Assembly (NCBI GenBank): GCA_020721085.1
Contig: DYNJ01000006.1
Span: forward strand, 1-34,907
Direction of reading: 5' to 3'
DNA: 34,907 nucleotides
Origin: Sulfurovum sp.
GTDB lineage: Bacteria > Campylobacterota > Campylobacteria > Campylobacterales > Sulfurovaceae
Shown piece by piece: positions 1 through 8,347 of this stretch. Under the pieces are notes generated by a model. The model made no database searches and was not told where the DNA came from. It saw only the letters and a list, made by a program, of their open reading frames with translations. Made by a program: the position numbers and the translations under genes. Numbering within the stretch: the stretch's first letter is position 1; each line of letters starts with the position of its first letter.

Positions 1-775
1 GGAAAAACTGATGTCCCAACACGGCAGTGGCTATCGTCGCTATACCCAGCCAAACTACCCCCATAGCGCCCGGCTTGAGAGTCTCGATCTTGTTTGTCTG
101 ATCAGTAAAGGGAGGCTTGCCGCTTGGAACAAAAGAGGACAAAAGTCCGGCGGTCACCATCCACCCCAATAAAGAGGCCGGAAAAAGTGTCAAAAAGTCT
201 ACAAACTCTCCCTTTCCGGCTGCCCAAGCCATCAGTGTCGTAATATCTCCAAAGGGGCTCCATGCCCCTCCGGCATTGGCAGCAACGACAATATTGATAG
301 CCGAAGGAACAAGAAACTCATGGTTGTCCTTGTTGATCGTAAAGAGAACCGTAGAGAGTATCAAGGCTGTTGTGAGGTTATCTGCAACCGGAGAGATGAA
401 AAATGCCAAGAGTCCTGTGAGCCAAAAAAGCTGCTTGTAGGTATAGCCTTTAGAGACAAGTTTGTACTTAAGAACATCAAATATATTTCTCTCTATCATG
501 GTCTCGATAAATGTCATCGCCACAAAAAGAAAGAAAAAGATTTCGGCGATCTCCAAAATCAATGCATCCATCTCATCCTTCAAAGGCTTCGGATCAAGAC
601 CAATGAGAGAAAAATAGATACCTATCAGCATAAACATGGAAGTGCCCATCAAGAGAGCCGGTTTGGCTTTGTTGATACGGTATCTGTCTTCGGCAGCGAT
701 ATAGTAGTACCCCGCAAGGAAGACAGCCAAAGAAAGTATCCCTACCCATGTCGTTGTCAGATCAATTGCGTGCAT
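1..775 (-). CDS. nhaD: NhaD-type Na+/H+ antiporter (C-terminus cut by window edge)
   Basis: The minus strand is open from an ATG at 775 to the window edge, giving the first 258 residues of a hydrophobic protein with many membrane segments. The stretch NAGGAWSPFGDITTLMAW (about residues 167-184) and the earlier SPVADNLTTALILSTVL are hallmarks of the NhaD/ArsB ion-transporter superfamily, in which they line the ion path. The family exchanges cytoplasmic Na+ (or Li+) for external H+ in the inner membrane. The start is supported by AGAGGA a few bases upstream. The gene begins 28 bases after the stop of nadB on the same strand, so it probably shares that transcript. The plus-strand open frames here are antisense shadows. 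Direct evidence: sequence motifs. Family function: established. Ion specificity is not readable from this fragment. Confidence 0.9.
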   Translation of the reverse strand, partial: MHAIDLTTTWVGILSLAVFLAGYYYIAAEDRYRINKAKPALLMGTSMFMLIGIYFSLIGLDPKPLKDEMDALILEIAEIFFFLFVAMTFIETMIERNIFDVLKYKLVSKGYTYKQLFWLTGLLAFFISPVADNLTTALILSTVLFTINKDNHEFLVPSAINIVVAANAGGAWSPFGDITTLMAWAAGKGEFVDFLTLFPASLLGWMVTAGLLSSFVPSGKPPFTDQTNKIETLKPGAMGVVWLGIATIATAVLGHQFF

Positions 776-803
776 TGGATTCCTCTTTGTGCGATCTAGT
801 CCG

Positions 804-2255
804 TTAGTTTTCTATATAATGGGTTCCGAGTGATATTTTGCGCCTGAGCGCCGCATCAACGATCGCCGAAGCGGTATTGAGGCGAAGCCGAAGCAAGCGC
901 CCTATCTGCTTGCTTTTCATATCGTATATCATATTTTTGGCTTCATGCAGCCCATTTTTGGTTCGGATGATACCTACATTTTCCCACATCACCTGGCGCA
1001 ATCTGTCCTTATATGCAGCATCATTGTCTTTGTGAAGAATATTACCGTAATCTTCATCAAAGAGAGGTATTTGGCGGGTGTTTTGCTCTTTGCCCATGAT
1101 AAAATCAACCGCGCGCTTGGCAAATACTACACCTTCGAGCAAAGAGTTGGAGGCGAGACGATTTGCCCCATGCACTCCGGTCGAAGCCGCTTCACCGATC
1201 ACATAAAGCCCCTCAATCCCATCGATACAACCGTTCATATCACTCCTGATACCGCCTATTGCATAGTGAAATGCCGGCGATATGGGTACTCTTTGCTGTG
1301 GAAAACGATACCCTAAAGAGGCGAATGTACGCGTAATATTGGGGAATCGCTGATGAAATCTTGCCTCATCAAACATACTGAAATCCAGATATACCTCTTC
1401 ATTTTTGTACTGTCGTTTGTAGTTAAAAATCGCGCGAGACACAATATCTCTTCCCGCCAATTCTCCTCTTTCGTCATAGCCAAAGAGAAATCTTTCGCCT
1501 TTTTCGTTGACTATATGCGCCCCCTCGCCTCTTAGAGCCTCAGTCAGCAAAAGCTTCCTTGCGTATGGAGTCTTGACAAATACGGTGGGGTGGAACTGCA
1601 TCATCTCCATATCGGCGAGTTCAATCCCTTTTTTGACACATATACCATGGATATCAGCGCTTACCGTACGAGAATTTGTATTATACTGATAAAGCGAACC
1701 GACGCCTCCTGAAGCTATGATCACATCATCGGCATAAATCGTGCTGGGTCTATAATTGACAGTTGCCTTCACCCCATAACACCGACCGTTTTCGATCAAC
1801 AGATCATAAACAAGAGTATTTCGCTGAAGTTCATGCTTGTTTTGTACCATCATGAAGTAGTGCATATACCGTCCCGTAGCATCACCGCCGGCATGCACGA
1901 TACGACCGACCGAATGAGCCGCCTCTTTTGTGTAGAGCAGGCGACCTTCTTCGTCTCGGTCGAATTCCATCCCTTTAGCGATAATATCTGCCGTAGTTTC
2001 CAGACTCGTTCGGCTCAGTATCTCGACAGCTTCACGGTTGTTGTGAAATGCGCCGGCCTCAATCGTATCTTGGATATGCAAAGGAATATCATCTTTGTCA
2101 AGAGCCGTTACCATACCGCCTTGCGCATAGAAGGTATTGCACTCCCACGGGACATCTTTGCAAATGACCAAAACCTTTTTGCTTCGCGGCAGATTCATCG
2201 CAGCATAAAGACCGGCGATACCTGCGCCTATAATCAATACATCATATTTTCTCAT
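804..2255 (-). CDS. nadB: L-aspartate oxidase (NAD biosynthesis)
   Basis: A 483-residue FAD flavoprotein that oxidises L-aspartate to iminoaspartate, the first step of de novo NAD synthesis with NadA as partner, in the cytoplasm. The FAD-binding GAGIAG motif lies at residues 10-15. The conserved SVGRIVHAGGDATGR segment is at about 115-129, MQFHPTVF lies in the middle, and the succinate dehydrogenase/fumarate reductase-type ALRGEGAHIVNEKGERF follows. The C-terminal helical domain is present but short, so the protein is somewhat smaller than the roughly 530 residues common in the family. FrdA/SdhA is less likely, because the short N-terminus and active-site context fit NadB. The ATG overlaps the stop of the upstream lipoprotein gene by four bases (ATGA), so the two are translationally coupled. 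Confidence 0.95.
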   Translation of the reverse strand: MRKYDVLIIGAGIAGLYAAMNLPRSKKVLVICKDVPWECNTFYAQGGMVTALDKDDIPLHIQDTIEAGAFHNNREAVEILSRTSLETTADIIAKGMEFDRDEEGRLLYTKEAAHSVGRIVHAGGDATGRYMHYFMMVQNKHELQRNTLVYDLLIENGRCYGVKATVNYRPSTIYADDVIIASGGVGSLYQYNTNSRTVSADIHGICVKKGIELADMEMMQFHPTVFVKTPYARKLLLTEALRGEGAHIVNEKGERFLFGYDERGELAGRDIVSRAIFNYKRQYKNEEVYLDFSMFDEARFHQRFPNITRTFASLGYRFPQQRVPISPAFHYAIGGIRSDMNGCIDGIEGLYVIGEAASTGVHGANRLASNSLLEGVVFAKRAVDFIMGKEQNTRQIPLFDEDYGNILHKDNDAAYKDRLRQVMWENVGIIRTKNGLHEAKNMIYDMKSKQIGRLLRLRLNTASAIVDAALRRKISLGTHYIEN

Positions 2256-2401
2256 GATCTTGACCCTTTTTGAGTGATCTCTTTTGATCCGTTATCCTCT
2301 ACATAAACAGGTGAAGTTTTGTATCCGCACCCTCCCAAGACGATACAGCAAAGAGATGCTATAATCATCCTATGAAAAATGCGCGCTCGATTCTCTCTCA
2401 T
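2252..2401 (-). CDS. Short LptM-like lipoprotein
   Basis: A 49-residue product with a positively charged N-terminus, a hydrophobic stretch MIIASLCCIVLGG, and a lipobox LGGC followed by GYKTSPVYVED. The C-G-x-K-x-x-P-x-Y pattern right after the lipidated cysteine resembles the LptM (YifL) family, whose E. coli member assists maturation of the LPS translocon LptD at the outer membrane; that assignment is inference. The start is uncertain. ATG 2401 gives a proper charged n-region but has no good Shine-Dalgarno; ATG 2368 gives 38 residues without positive charge. A longer open frame to 2542 exists but would run deep into the opposite-strand gene. The stop overlaps the nadB start by four bases. 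With the 2401 start, the gene overlaps the 5' end of the divergent DciA-like gene by 30 bases. Confidence 0.6.
   Translation of the reverse strand: MRENRARIFHRMIIASLCCIVLGGCGYKTSPVYVEDNGSKEITQKGSRS
2357..2365 (+). promoter_or_regulatory. Extended -10 promoter of the dciA-like/uvrC operon
   Basis: TGCTATAAT is a perfect extended -10 element. Counting six bases after the hexamer places the predicted transcription start at 2372, the A of the first ATG, so the message could be leaderless. No convincing -35 is seen, as usual for sigma-70 promoters in this phylum. The element lies inside the 5' part of the opposite-strand lipoprotein gene. The same nonamer occurs before nuoA and proC. Confidence 0.6.
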
Positions 2402-2824
2402 CTTTGCTGTCAACCCCAATTTAAATCCCTTTCGCAATATGCCTGCTACCAAAAGTTTATAGGGCTGCTTGCCCCAAAATTCCAACAGGCGATAGCCTTC
2501 GTCTATATCGATAAATCTACGCTTTTTGTCGCCCTCTCGCATCCGGGATACAAGATGGAGCTTGATTATAATAAAAATTTATTAAAAAGCTTATTAGCCA
2601 TGCTCTCAAAGCATGATCCGCAGTGCTCTCATCTGCGCGCGGAGCATATCGTCATCTTCAACTCCAGATTCTCGGTTCAGCCTCAAGAGGATCTACACGG
2701 CACTGATCCCAAATACCATGAGATCGCCCGTGGGGATTTTGAGATCTGCACCGAAGACGAAGAGCTTCAAAAGCGATTTGAGATGATAAAAAAAGATATT
2801 TTGATCAACAAAGAGATACAGTAG
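2372..2824 (+). CDS. DciA-like (DUF721-type) protein
   Basis: A 150-residue soluble protein. The N-terminal part (ILSHLCCQPQFKSL, then FIGLLAPKFQQAIAFVYI and LFVALSHPGYKMEL to about residue 65) resembles the DUF721/DciA-like proteins found beside uvrC in Campylobacterota. DciA proteins help load the replicative helicase DnaB; whether this relative does so is inference. The C-terminal half is charged and ends in a lysine-rich helix. No Shine-Dalgarno precedes the ATG, consistent with a leaderless message from the promoter at 2357. Its TAG stop shares a base with the GTG start of uvrC (TAGTG), so the two are tightly coupled. Confidence 0.7.
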   Translation: MKNARSILSHLCCQPQFKSLSQYACYQKFIGLLAPKFQQAIAFVYIDKSTLFVALSHPGYKMELDYNKNLLKSLLAMLSKHDPQCSHLRAEHIVIFNSRFSVQPQEDLHGTDPKYHEIARGDFEICTEDEELQKRFEMIKKDILINKEIQ

Positions 2825-4656
2825 TGCTCCTCTCTACACTCACAAAACTCCCCGATAACCCCGGTATTTACCAATACTTTGACCATACCGGCAAGCTGCT
2901 CTATGTGGGCAAAGCAAAAAGCCTCAAAAACAGAGTCAAAAGCTATTTTCGTTTCATCCCAGAATTCAAACCAAACCCGACACTCTCGCTAAGAATACTC
3001 AAAATGCTGGACGAGGCGAAAAGCCTTGACTATCTCGTGGTAGAGAGTGAAGAGGATGCGCTGATACTAGAGAATTCTCTCATAAAACAGCTCAAACCAA
3101 AATACAATATTCTTCTAAGAGACGACAAAACCTACCCCTATCTCTACATTGATGAAAATGAGCCGTTTGCGCGTTTTGAGCTCACGCGCAAGGTCGTCAG
3201 CGGCAAGGCGATCACCTACTACGGTCCATTTCCGAGTGGCGGCAAGGCGCTTTATGATGCCATCTATGAACTCTATCCGCTCGTACAAAAAAAGAGGTGT
3301 CTCCATGAAAAAAAAGCATGTCTTTTTTATCAGATAGGCCGCTGTCTCGCCCCTTGCGAAGGCAAGATCACCCAACAAGAGTATGCTTCTATCATACAGC
3401 AGGTCAAAGAGGCTCTGCGCAAACGAAAGAAACTGACAAGCGCCCTGCAGCAAAAGATGATGGATCTCGCTGTGCAGGAGCGCTTCGAGGAGGCGGCAAA
3501 AATGCGCGACATGATGATGGCTATCGACAACCTGGCGATCACCTCCGATATCGATCTGGCTCAAAATACCGATATAGACATCTTCGCCATACTCAAAGCA
3601 GATGTGCGCGGAGTAGTCGTCAAATTTTTTGTGCGGAGCGGGCGGATCGCTTCGAGCACTTTTAGCTATTTTCGCCATCAAAACAACTTTGACCCTGACG
3701 AAGCCTATAGACAAGCTTTGCTGGAGTTTTATACAGCCGGCACACCGCATATAGCCAAAACAATCCTTACCGCCCACCCTGTCAAAGAGAGTGCAGAGAT
3801 AGCATCAGCACTATCCAAACGACTTGGATACAAGATCGACATTCTCCACCCCCGAAGAGGAGCAAAGGTCAAATTGACCGCTCTTGCTCTGCAAAACTGC
3901 CAAGAACTGCTCAAAGACGACAAGGCAAACGACGCGATAGAACAAGAGATTGCCAGTCTGTTTGACCTCTCCGCACCGCCCTACCGTATCGAAACTTTTG
4001 ACAACTCTCATCTGATGGGCGCAGCAACCGTCGGAGCCATGGTCGTGCAAGACGAAGGGCGCTGGAACAAGAAGAGCTACCGCCGCTATACACTCCACGA
4101 ATATGACGAATACGGTCAGATGCGCGAGATGCTGACACGCAGGATCGAGGATTTCGGAGTTGCGCCTGCTCCCGATCTTTGGATCATAGACGGCGGACAG
4201 GCTCATCTGGCTTTGGCGAGAAAACTGCTTGGTGCAGCGCAGGTCAACCTCGATGTCATAGCCATCGCCAAAGAGAAGCTCGATGCCAAAGCCCATCGTG
4301 CCAAGGGCGCGGCAAAAGACAGGATCTATTGTGATAAAGGGATTTTGGAGCTCAAAGCCAGTGACAGACGACTAGGCTGGATACAAAAACAGAGAGACGA
4401 AGCACACCGTTTCGCCGTCGCCTTTCACCAAAGCAAAAAACGTAAAGATGATCTGCAGGTTTCTTTGCTTGACAAAAAAGGGATAGGAAAAGCGACTGTA
4501 AAAAAACTTATCGACTACTTCGGCTCATTTGAAGCGATAGACAACGCATCACATGACGAGATTGCCAATGTCGCAGGCGGCAAAATTGCATCGATACTCA
4601 AGAATGTCACATACCATCCCACTAATGATCTGCAGTCTAAACGGCAGACAGGATAA
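2824..4656 (+). CDS. uvrC: UvrABC excision nuclease subunit C
   Basis: A 610-residue UvrC of normal family length, which makes the dual incisions around bulky DNA lesions bound by UvrB. The domains in order are: GIY-YIG nuclease (PGIYQYF at 13-19 and LLYVGKAKSLKNRV at 25-38; general position E76); a cysteine quartet C159, C166, C174, C178 corresponding to the reported [4Fe-4S] ligands of E. coli UvrC; UVR motif at about 213-236 (VQERFEEAAKMRDMM); RNase H-like nuclease (ETFDNSH with D393, then IIDGGQ with D457); and a helix-hairpin-helix DNA-binding tail at about 549-590 (GIGKATVKKLIDYFGS). The GTG start overlaps the preceding stop by one base. Several long antisense frames in this region are shadows. 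Confidence 0.97.
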   Translation: MLLSTLTKLPDNPGIYQYFDHTGKLLYVGKAKSLKNRVKSYFRFIPEFKPNPTLSLRILKMLDEAKSLDYLVVESEEDALILENSLIKQLKPKYNILLRDDKTYPYLYIDENEPFARFELTRKVVSGKAITYYGPFPSGGKALYDAIYELYPLVQKKRCLHEKKACLFYQIGRCLAPCEGKITQQEYASIIQQVKEALRKRKKLTSALQQKMMDLAVQERFEEAAKMRDMMMAIDNLAITSDIDLAQNTDIDIFAILKADVRGVVVKFFVRSGRIASSTFSYFRHQNNFDPDEAYRQALLEFYTAGTPHIAKTILTAHPVKESAEIASALSKRLGYKIDILHPRRGAKVKLTALALQNCQELLKDDKANDAIEQEIASLFDLSAPPYRIETFDNSHLMGAATVGAMVVQDEGRWNKKSYRRYTLHEYDEYGQMREMLTRRIEDFGVAPAPDLWIIDGGQAHLALARKLLGAAQVNLDVIAIAKEKLDAKAHRAKGAAKDRIYCDKGILELKASDRRLGWIQKQRDEAHRFAVAFHQSKKRKDDLQVSLLDKKGIGKATVKKLIDYFGSFEAIDNASHDEIANVAGGKIASILKNVTYHPTNDLQSKRQTG

Positions 4657-4700
4657 CCAACCATTGCCGTCAATGCTCTTTTTTGCCAGATAGATGCTTA

Positions 4701-5357
4701 TCACACTTCATCTGCTACGATCTGTGCCAGCTCACCAGGGTGTGAGATGAGATGCTCAGCTCCTGCGTCTTTTAGCTCCTGCGCTGTACGAAATCCCCAT
4801 AGCACCCCAACTGCCCGCATACCTGCATTTTTTGCGGTGCGGATGTCTGTAGCGGTATCGCCCACAAAGACGACTTCATGCGGTGCGACTCCCCATGCTT
4901 GCGCAATAGCCAGTGCACCTGCTGGATGCGGTTTGTGAGGGACATGATCTTTTTGTCCGTGCACTTGCGAAAACGCCGCATCGGCAAATATATTTTGCGC
5001 ATAGAGCACCGTGAAAGCGTGAGGCTTATTGGACAGGATACCTAGATGCAGACCTCTGCACGCCAACAGATTCAACATTTCATCTATCCCCTCATACGCT
5101 TTGGTGTGAGCGTGTAGGTTTTGCTCATAGACGAGTTTAAACTGCGCAAGAGCCGCATCCAATTCTACTTCATCTATGTGTGCCGGGAGTGCATTTTTCA
5201 TCAATATCCTAGCACCGTCACCGACAAAATGCCTGTACGCTTCAAGTGCGTGGATAGGATAGCCTAGATCGGAGAGGACGATATTGGCATTGCGCGCAAT
5301 GTCCTGCAAAGAATCCACAAGCGTCCCGTCAAGATCGAAAATCACCCCTTTGATCAT
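4701..5357 (-). CDS. gph: HAD-family phosphatase, phosphoglycolate phosphatase-like
   Basis: A 218-residue HAD hydrolase. Motif I is IFDLDGTLVDS (nucleophile D8, acid D10), motif II is ILSNKP, a lysine lies in HKPHP, and motif IV is FVGDTATDI. A helical cap of subclass I sits between residues about 15 and 90. This arrangement matches Gph, which dephosphorylates 2-phosphoglycolate formed during DNA repair or oxygenase side reactions; other small phosphate monoesters cannot be excluded for this broad family. It starts 32 bases after the nuoN stop on the same strand and is probably the last gene of the complex I transcript. It converges with uvrC, with only 44 bases between the stops and no clear terminator. 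Confidence 0.85.
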   Translation of the reverse strand: MIKGVIFDLDGTLVDSLQDIARNANIVLSDLGYPIHALEAYRHFVGDGARILMKNALPAHIDEVELDAALAQFKLVYEQNLHAHTKAYEGIDEMLNLLACRGLHLGILSNKPHAFTVLYAQNIFADAAFSQVHGQKDHVPHKPHPAGALAIAQAWGVAPHEVVFVGDTATDIRTAKNAGMRAVGVLWGFRTAQELKDAGAEHLISHPGELAQIVADEV

Positions 5358-5389
5358 CTGCAGATTCCTTGTACCGCTCTTTAGTGGTG

Positions 5390-6880
5390 CTATCTGACCA
5401 AACTTCCTATAGCTTCTCTGGCGATATCCATGAAGCCGTCCGCGCTTGGAAGATACGGGATGAGCCCCATACCGATACCGCCGGTTACCGTCAAGAGCGC
5501 CATCAAAAAAATCAGCGTCGTACTGGTATCAAAAGCAAATTCCTGCTCTTTGCCTTCGTCTTTATTGAAATACATCATCGCGATAAGCCTAAAGTAGTAG
5601 AAGATAGACACGAAAGCGACAAAGACGCCCAATAGAGCGATATAAACATGACCAGATTCAATGGCGCTGACAAAAATATAAAATTTGCCCATGAAACCGA
5701 TCGTCGAAGGAAATCCTGCTAAAGAGAGCATGAAAATAGTCATCATGACCGCCAGATACGGATGTCTGAAGCCAAATCCTCTAAAATCTTCAAAAGTGAG
5801 GTGTTTGTGCTCTTTGGCAGTGAGGAAACTGAGAATCCCGAAAGCTCCCACGGAGCTGAGAAAGTATGAGATCAGATAAAACATGATCGCCGAAGCCGCC
5901 AATTTGTCTCCCGCTCCTATTGAGCAAAGCGCGATCATCATATAGCCTGCGTGGACAATAGACGAGCCTGCCAACATCCTTTTGATATTGTCTTGGATAA
6001 GCGCCAGAAACGAACCGCCGATCAGAGTAAGTGCCGTGATGATCTGCAACGATTGTGACCATACCGCATATACAGGTTCAAAATCTATCAGATATATGCG
6101 CAAAGTGATAGCAAAAAGTGCGATCTTAAAGGTCGAAGCCATAACCATCGCAACAGGAAGAGGTGCGCCGTGATAGACATCGATCACCCATGCATGAAAC
6201 GGTACTGCACCGATCTTGAACAATATAGTCACAATCATCAAAAGCCCGCCGACCGCGATGAGCGTATGATTTGTATGCGGATGCGAGGCGATGTGTTGAT
6301 AAATATCACCGATGATCGTAGAACCTGTCTCACCGTAGACGAGAGCAACACCTAGCATAAAAAGCGCTCCCATCAACGATCCCAAAACGATATATTTCAT
6401 CATTGCTTCCGGGCTTTTTGGATTGGCGGTATTGTAGCCTACCAGTACATAAATACTCAGACTCGCGATCTCAAGCGCAACAAAAGCGGAGATAAGTTCG
6501 TTGGCGTGGGCCAGGATCATCATCCCAAAAACACCAAAAAGCAACAGCGCGAAAAAATCACCGTCAAAGTAGTTGCGGCTTTTGAAATATTCATTGTTGA
6601 TGAGCAGTGTCAGCATCGCACCACCAAGAAACATCATATCAAAAAGAGTAGCAAATGTATCCACGACAAAGCCGTGACCGAAGATATCTACAAATACAAA
6701 GGTATCAGGAGCGGCGGCATAGTGTAAGACATCAATACAAAGCGATATTCCCAATATAACGATTGTGATAAAGTTACGGTTGATAACACTCAACCACGGT
6801 GAAAATCTAAGCAGCATCAGCACAATAGCCCCAATCACTACAATAGCCATGGGCAAAACTAAAAACAGATCATACAGCAT
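5390..6880 (-). CDS. nuoN: NADH-quinone oxidoreductase subunit N (antiporter-like)
   Basis: A 496-residue membrane protein of the Mrp-antiporter-like fold, one of three proton-channel subunits in the complex I membrane arm. Characteristic segments are ISAFVALEIASLSIYVLVGY at about 130-150 with the conserved glutamate, the FHAWVIDVYHGAPLPVAMVM loop containing the histidine and discontinuous helix, and further lysines in TM helices. About 14 membrane segments are expected. The ATG follows directly after the nuoM TAG (TAGATG) with a Shine-Dalgarno-like AGGGAGG inside the end of nuoM. It is the last nuo gene here. Confidence 0.95.
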   Translation of the reverse strand: MLYDLFLVLPMAIVVIGAIVLMLLRFSPWLSVINRNFITIVILGISLCIDVLHYAAAPDTFVFVDIFGHGFVVDTFATLFDMMFLGGAMLTLLINNEYFKSRNYFDGDFFALLLFGVFGMMILAHANELISAFVALEIASLSIYVLVGYNTANPKSPEAMMKYIVLGSLMGALFMLGVALVYGETGSTIIGDIYQHIASHPHTNHTLIAVGGLLMIVTILFKIGAVPFHAWVIDVYHGAPLPVAMVMASTFKIALFAITLRIYLIDFEPVYAVWSQSLQIITALTLIGGSFLALIQDNIKRMLAGSSIVHAGYMMIALCSIGAGDKLAASAIMFYLISYFLSSVGAFGILSFLTAKEHKHLTFEDFRGFGFRHPYLAVMMTIFMLSLAGFPSTIGFMGKFYIFVSAIESGHVYIALLGVFVAFVSIFYYFRLIAMMYFNKDEGKEQEFAFDTSTTLIFLMALLTVTGGIGMGLIPYLPSADGFMDIAREAIGSLVR

Positions 6881-8347
6881 CTATCGATACCTCCCTATGG
6901 CTTGCAGCATCTCAAGCAGTGCGGGCTCAAAAAGTTGCGTAAAGAGCGACGGAGCCAGACCTGTCAAAAGCAGCAGCAGCGCCAATGGAGTAAGTATGAG
7001 CAGATCAATGCGGCCTAGATCTTGAAATCCTGCCGTAACTGTGCTTGGTGCGCCAAAAAGAGTTCTTTGCAGCATCCAAAAGACAAAAGTAATCGCAGCA
7101 ATCATAGTCAGCGCAGCAAATACCCCTACGATCATACTATATTTAAAGGCACCTATGATGATAAGAAGTTCCGCGACAAAACCTCCCGTTCCCGGAAGTC
7201 CTGCGATAGAAAGCGCAAAAAATGAGAAGAAAAAGGCAAATCTCGGCGCCACCTGCGCGATACCGCCCAAATCATCAATGGTGATCGAACGCACACGCCT
7301 ATAGATCATCCCTATCATGATCAATATACCGGCAGATGCAAGCGCATGTGTGGCTACCAGATAGAGACTGCCGTTCCATGTATAGACATTTTCCAGCATA
7401 AGCCCCAGCAAAATAAGAGAGAGGTGTGATCCTGACGAGTAGGCGAACATACGGCGAAGATTGGGTTCCATGATGGCATGTATGGCATAAAAGATCACCC
7501 CGATCAGCGCAAAGACGATCAGTGGAGTGACATAATACTCAAGTGTCGATTCAAATAGCCCAAAACCAAAACGCCAAATACCGTAGATGCCGAGCTTTGC
7601 CATGATCGAAGAGAGAATGACAACTGCGGGTGTTGGAGAGGAGCCATATGCCGGAGCCATCCATGTATGGAAAAGCGGCAAAGGTATCTTGATGGCAAAG
7701 GCAAGCAAAAATCCTGCCGCGACCACGATAGAGGTACGAGGATCAAGCGAAAGCGATGCGATGTCGTTATAAGAAAAGCTCCAAAACCCATGACTCTGAA
7801 AAAACAGATAGCCCATATAGAGCATCGAAAAGAGCATAGCCATCGAGCCGAAGATGGTCATCACGACAATCCTCATGGCGTTATATTGGTTGTCGGTATT
7901 GCCATAGCGACCAATCATGATGAAGACAGGCAACAGCATCGTTTCCCAAAAAAGGTAAAACAAGATCAAGTCAAGTGAAAGTACAGCGCCCAACACGCCT
8001 GTTTGCAGTGCCATCATATTGTACCAATACCCATGCCGTTTCTCTCGCCACATATAAAGATACAGCAGGGGCATAATAAGCGTGATCATCAGTAGCAATA
8101 CCAAAGAGAGAGCATCGACACCGACATAGTATGTGATACCATAGTTTTGGATCCACGGCGCGATATGCACAAACTGCATCCCCGCATGAGGATCAAAGTA
8201 CCATGCAAGAATCCAAGAAAGCCCCAAAACAAAGAGCGATGTTACAATCGCCAAGAGTCGCAACAGCGGTATAGACGCCCGCACAAGACTGCCTAGCAAC
8301 GCTCCAAGAATTGGAATAAAGATGATAAGCGTAAGTATCATATTCAT
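6881..8347 (-). CDS. nuoM: NADH-quinone oxidoreductase subunit M (antiporter-like)
   Basis: A 488-residue antiporter-like proton-channel subunit of complex I. It carries LILFYLFWETMLLPVFIMIG with the key glutamate in the fifth helix, FAIKIPLPLFHTWMAPAYG with lysine and histidine, and SSPTPAVVILSSIMAKLGIY, all typical of NuoM. The start overlaps the nuoL stop by four bases (ATGA), and GGAG lies seven bases upstream. Length and motif order are as expected; a stand-alone Mrp antiporter subunit is excluded by the surrounding complete nuo set. Confidence 0.96.
   Translation of the reverse strand: MNMILTLIIFIPILGALLGSLVRASIPLLRLLAIVTSLFVLGLSWILAWYFDPHAGMQFVHIAPWIQNYGITYYVGVDALSLVLLLMITLIMPLLYLYMWREKRHGYWYNMMALQTGVLGAVLSLDLILFYLFWETMLLPVFIMIGRYGNTDNQYNAMRIVVMTIFGSMAMLFSMLYMGYLFFQSHGFWSFSYNDIASLSLDPRTSIVVAAGFLLAFAIKIPLPLFHTWMAPAYGSSPTPAVVILSSIMAKLGIYGIWRFGFGLFESTLEYYVTPLIVFALIGVIFYAIHAIMEPNLRRMFAYSSGSHLSLILLGLMLENVYTWNGSLYLVATHALASAGILIMIGMIYRRVRSITIDDLGGIAQVAPRFAFFFSFFALSIAGLPGTGGFVAELLIIIGAFKYSMIVGVFAALTMIAAITFVFWMLQRTLFGAPSTVTAGFQDLGRIDLLILTPLALLLLLTGLAPSLFTQLFEPALLEMLQAIGRYR

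Noticed and set aside
117-799. Two plus-strand open frames (117-440 and 320-799)
   Set aside because: They are antisense to the NhaD antiporter, whose minus-strand frame has clear family motifs and a ribosome binding site.
3115-3777. A 220-codon minus-strand frame inside uvrC
   Set aside because: It mirrors uvrC codons, has no recognisable domains, and uvrC itself is fully supported.
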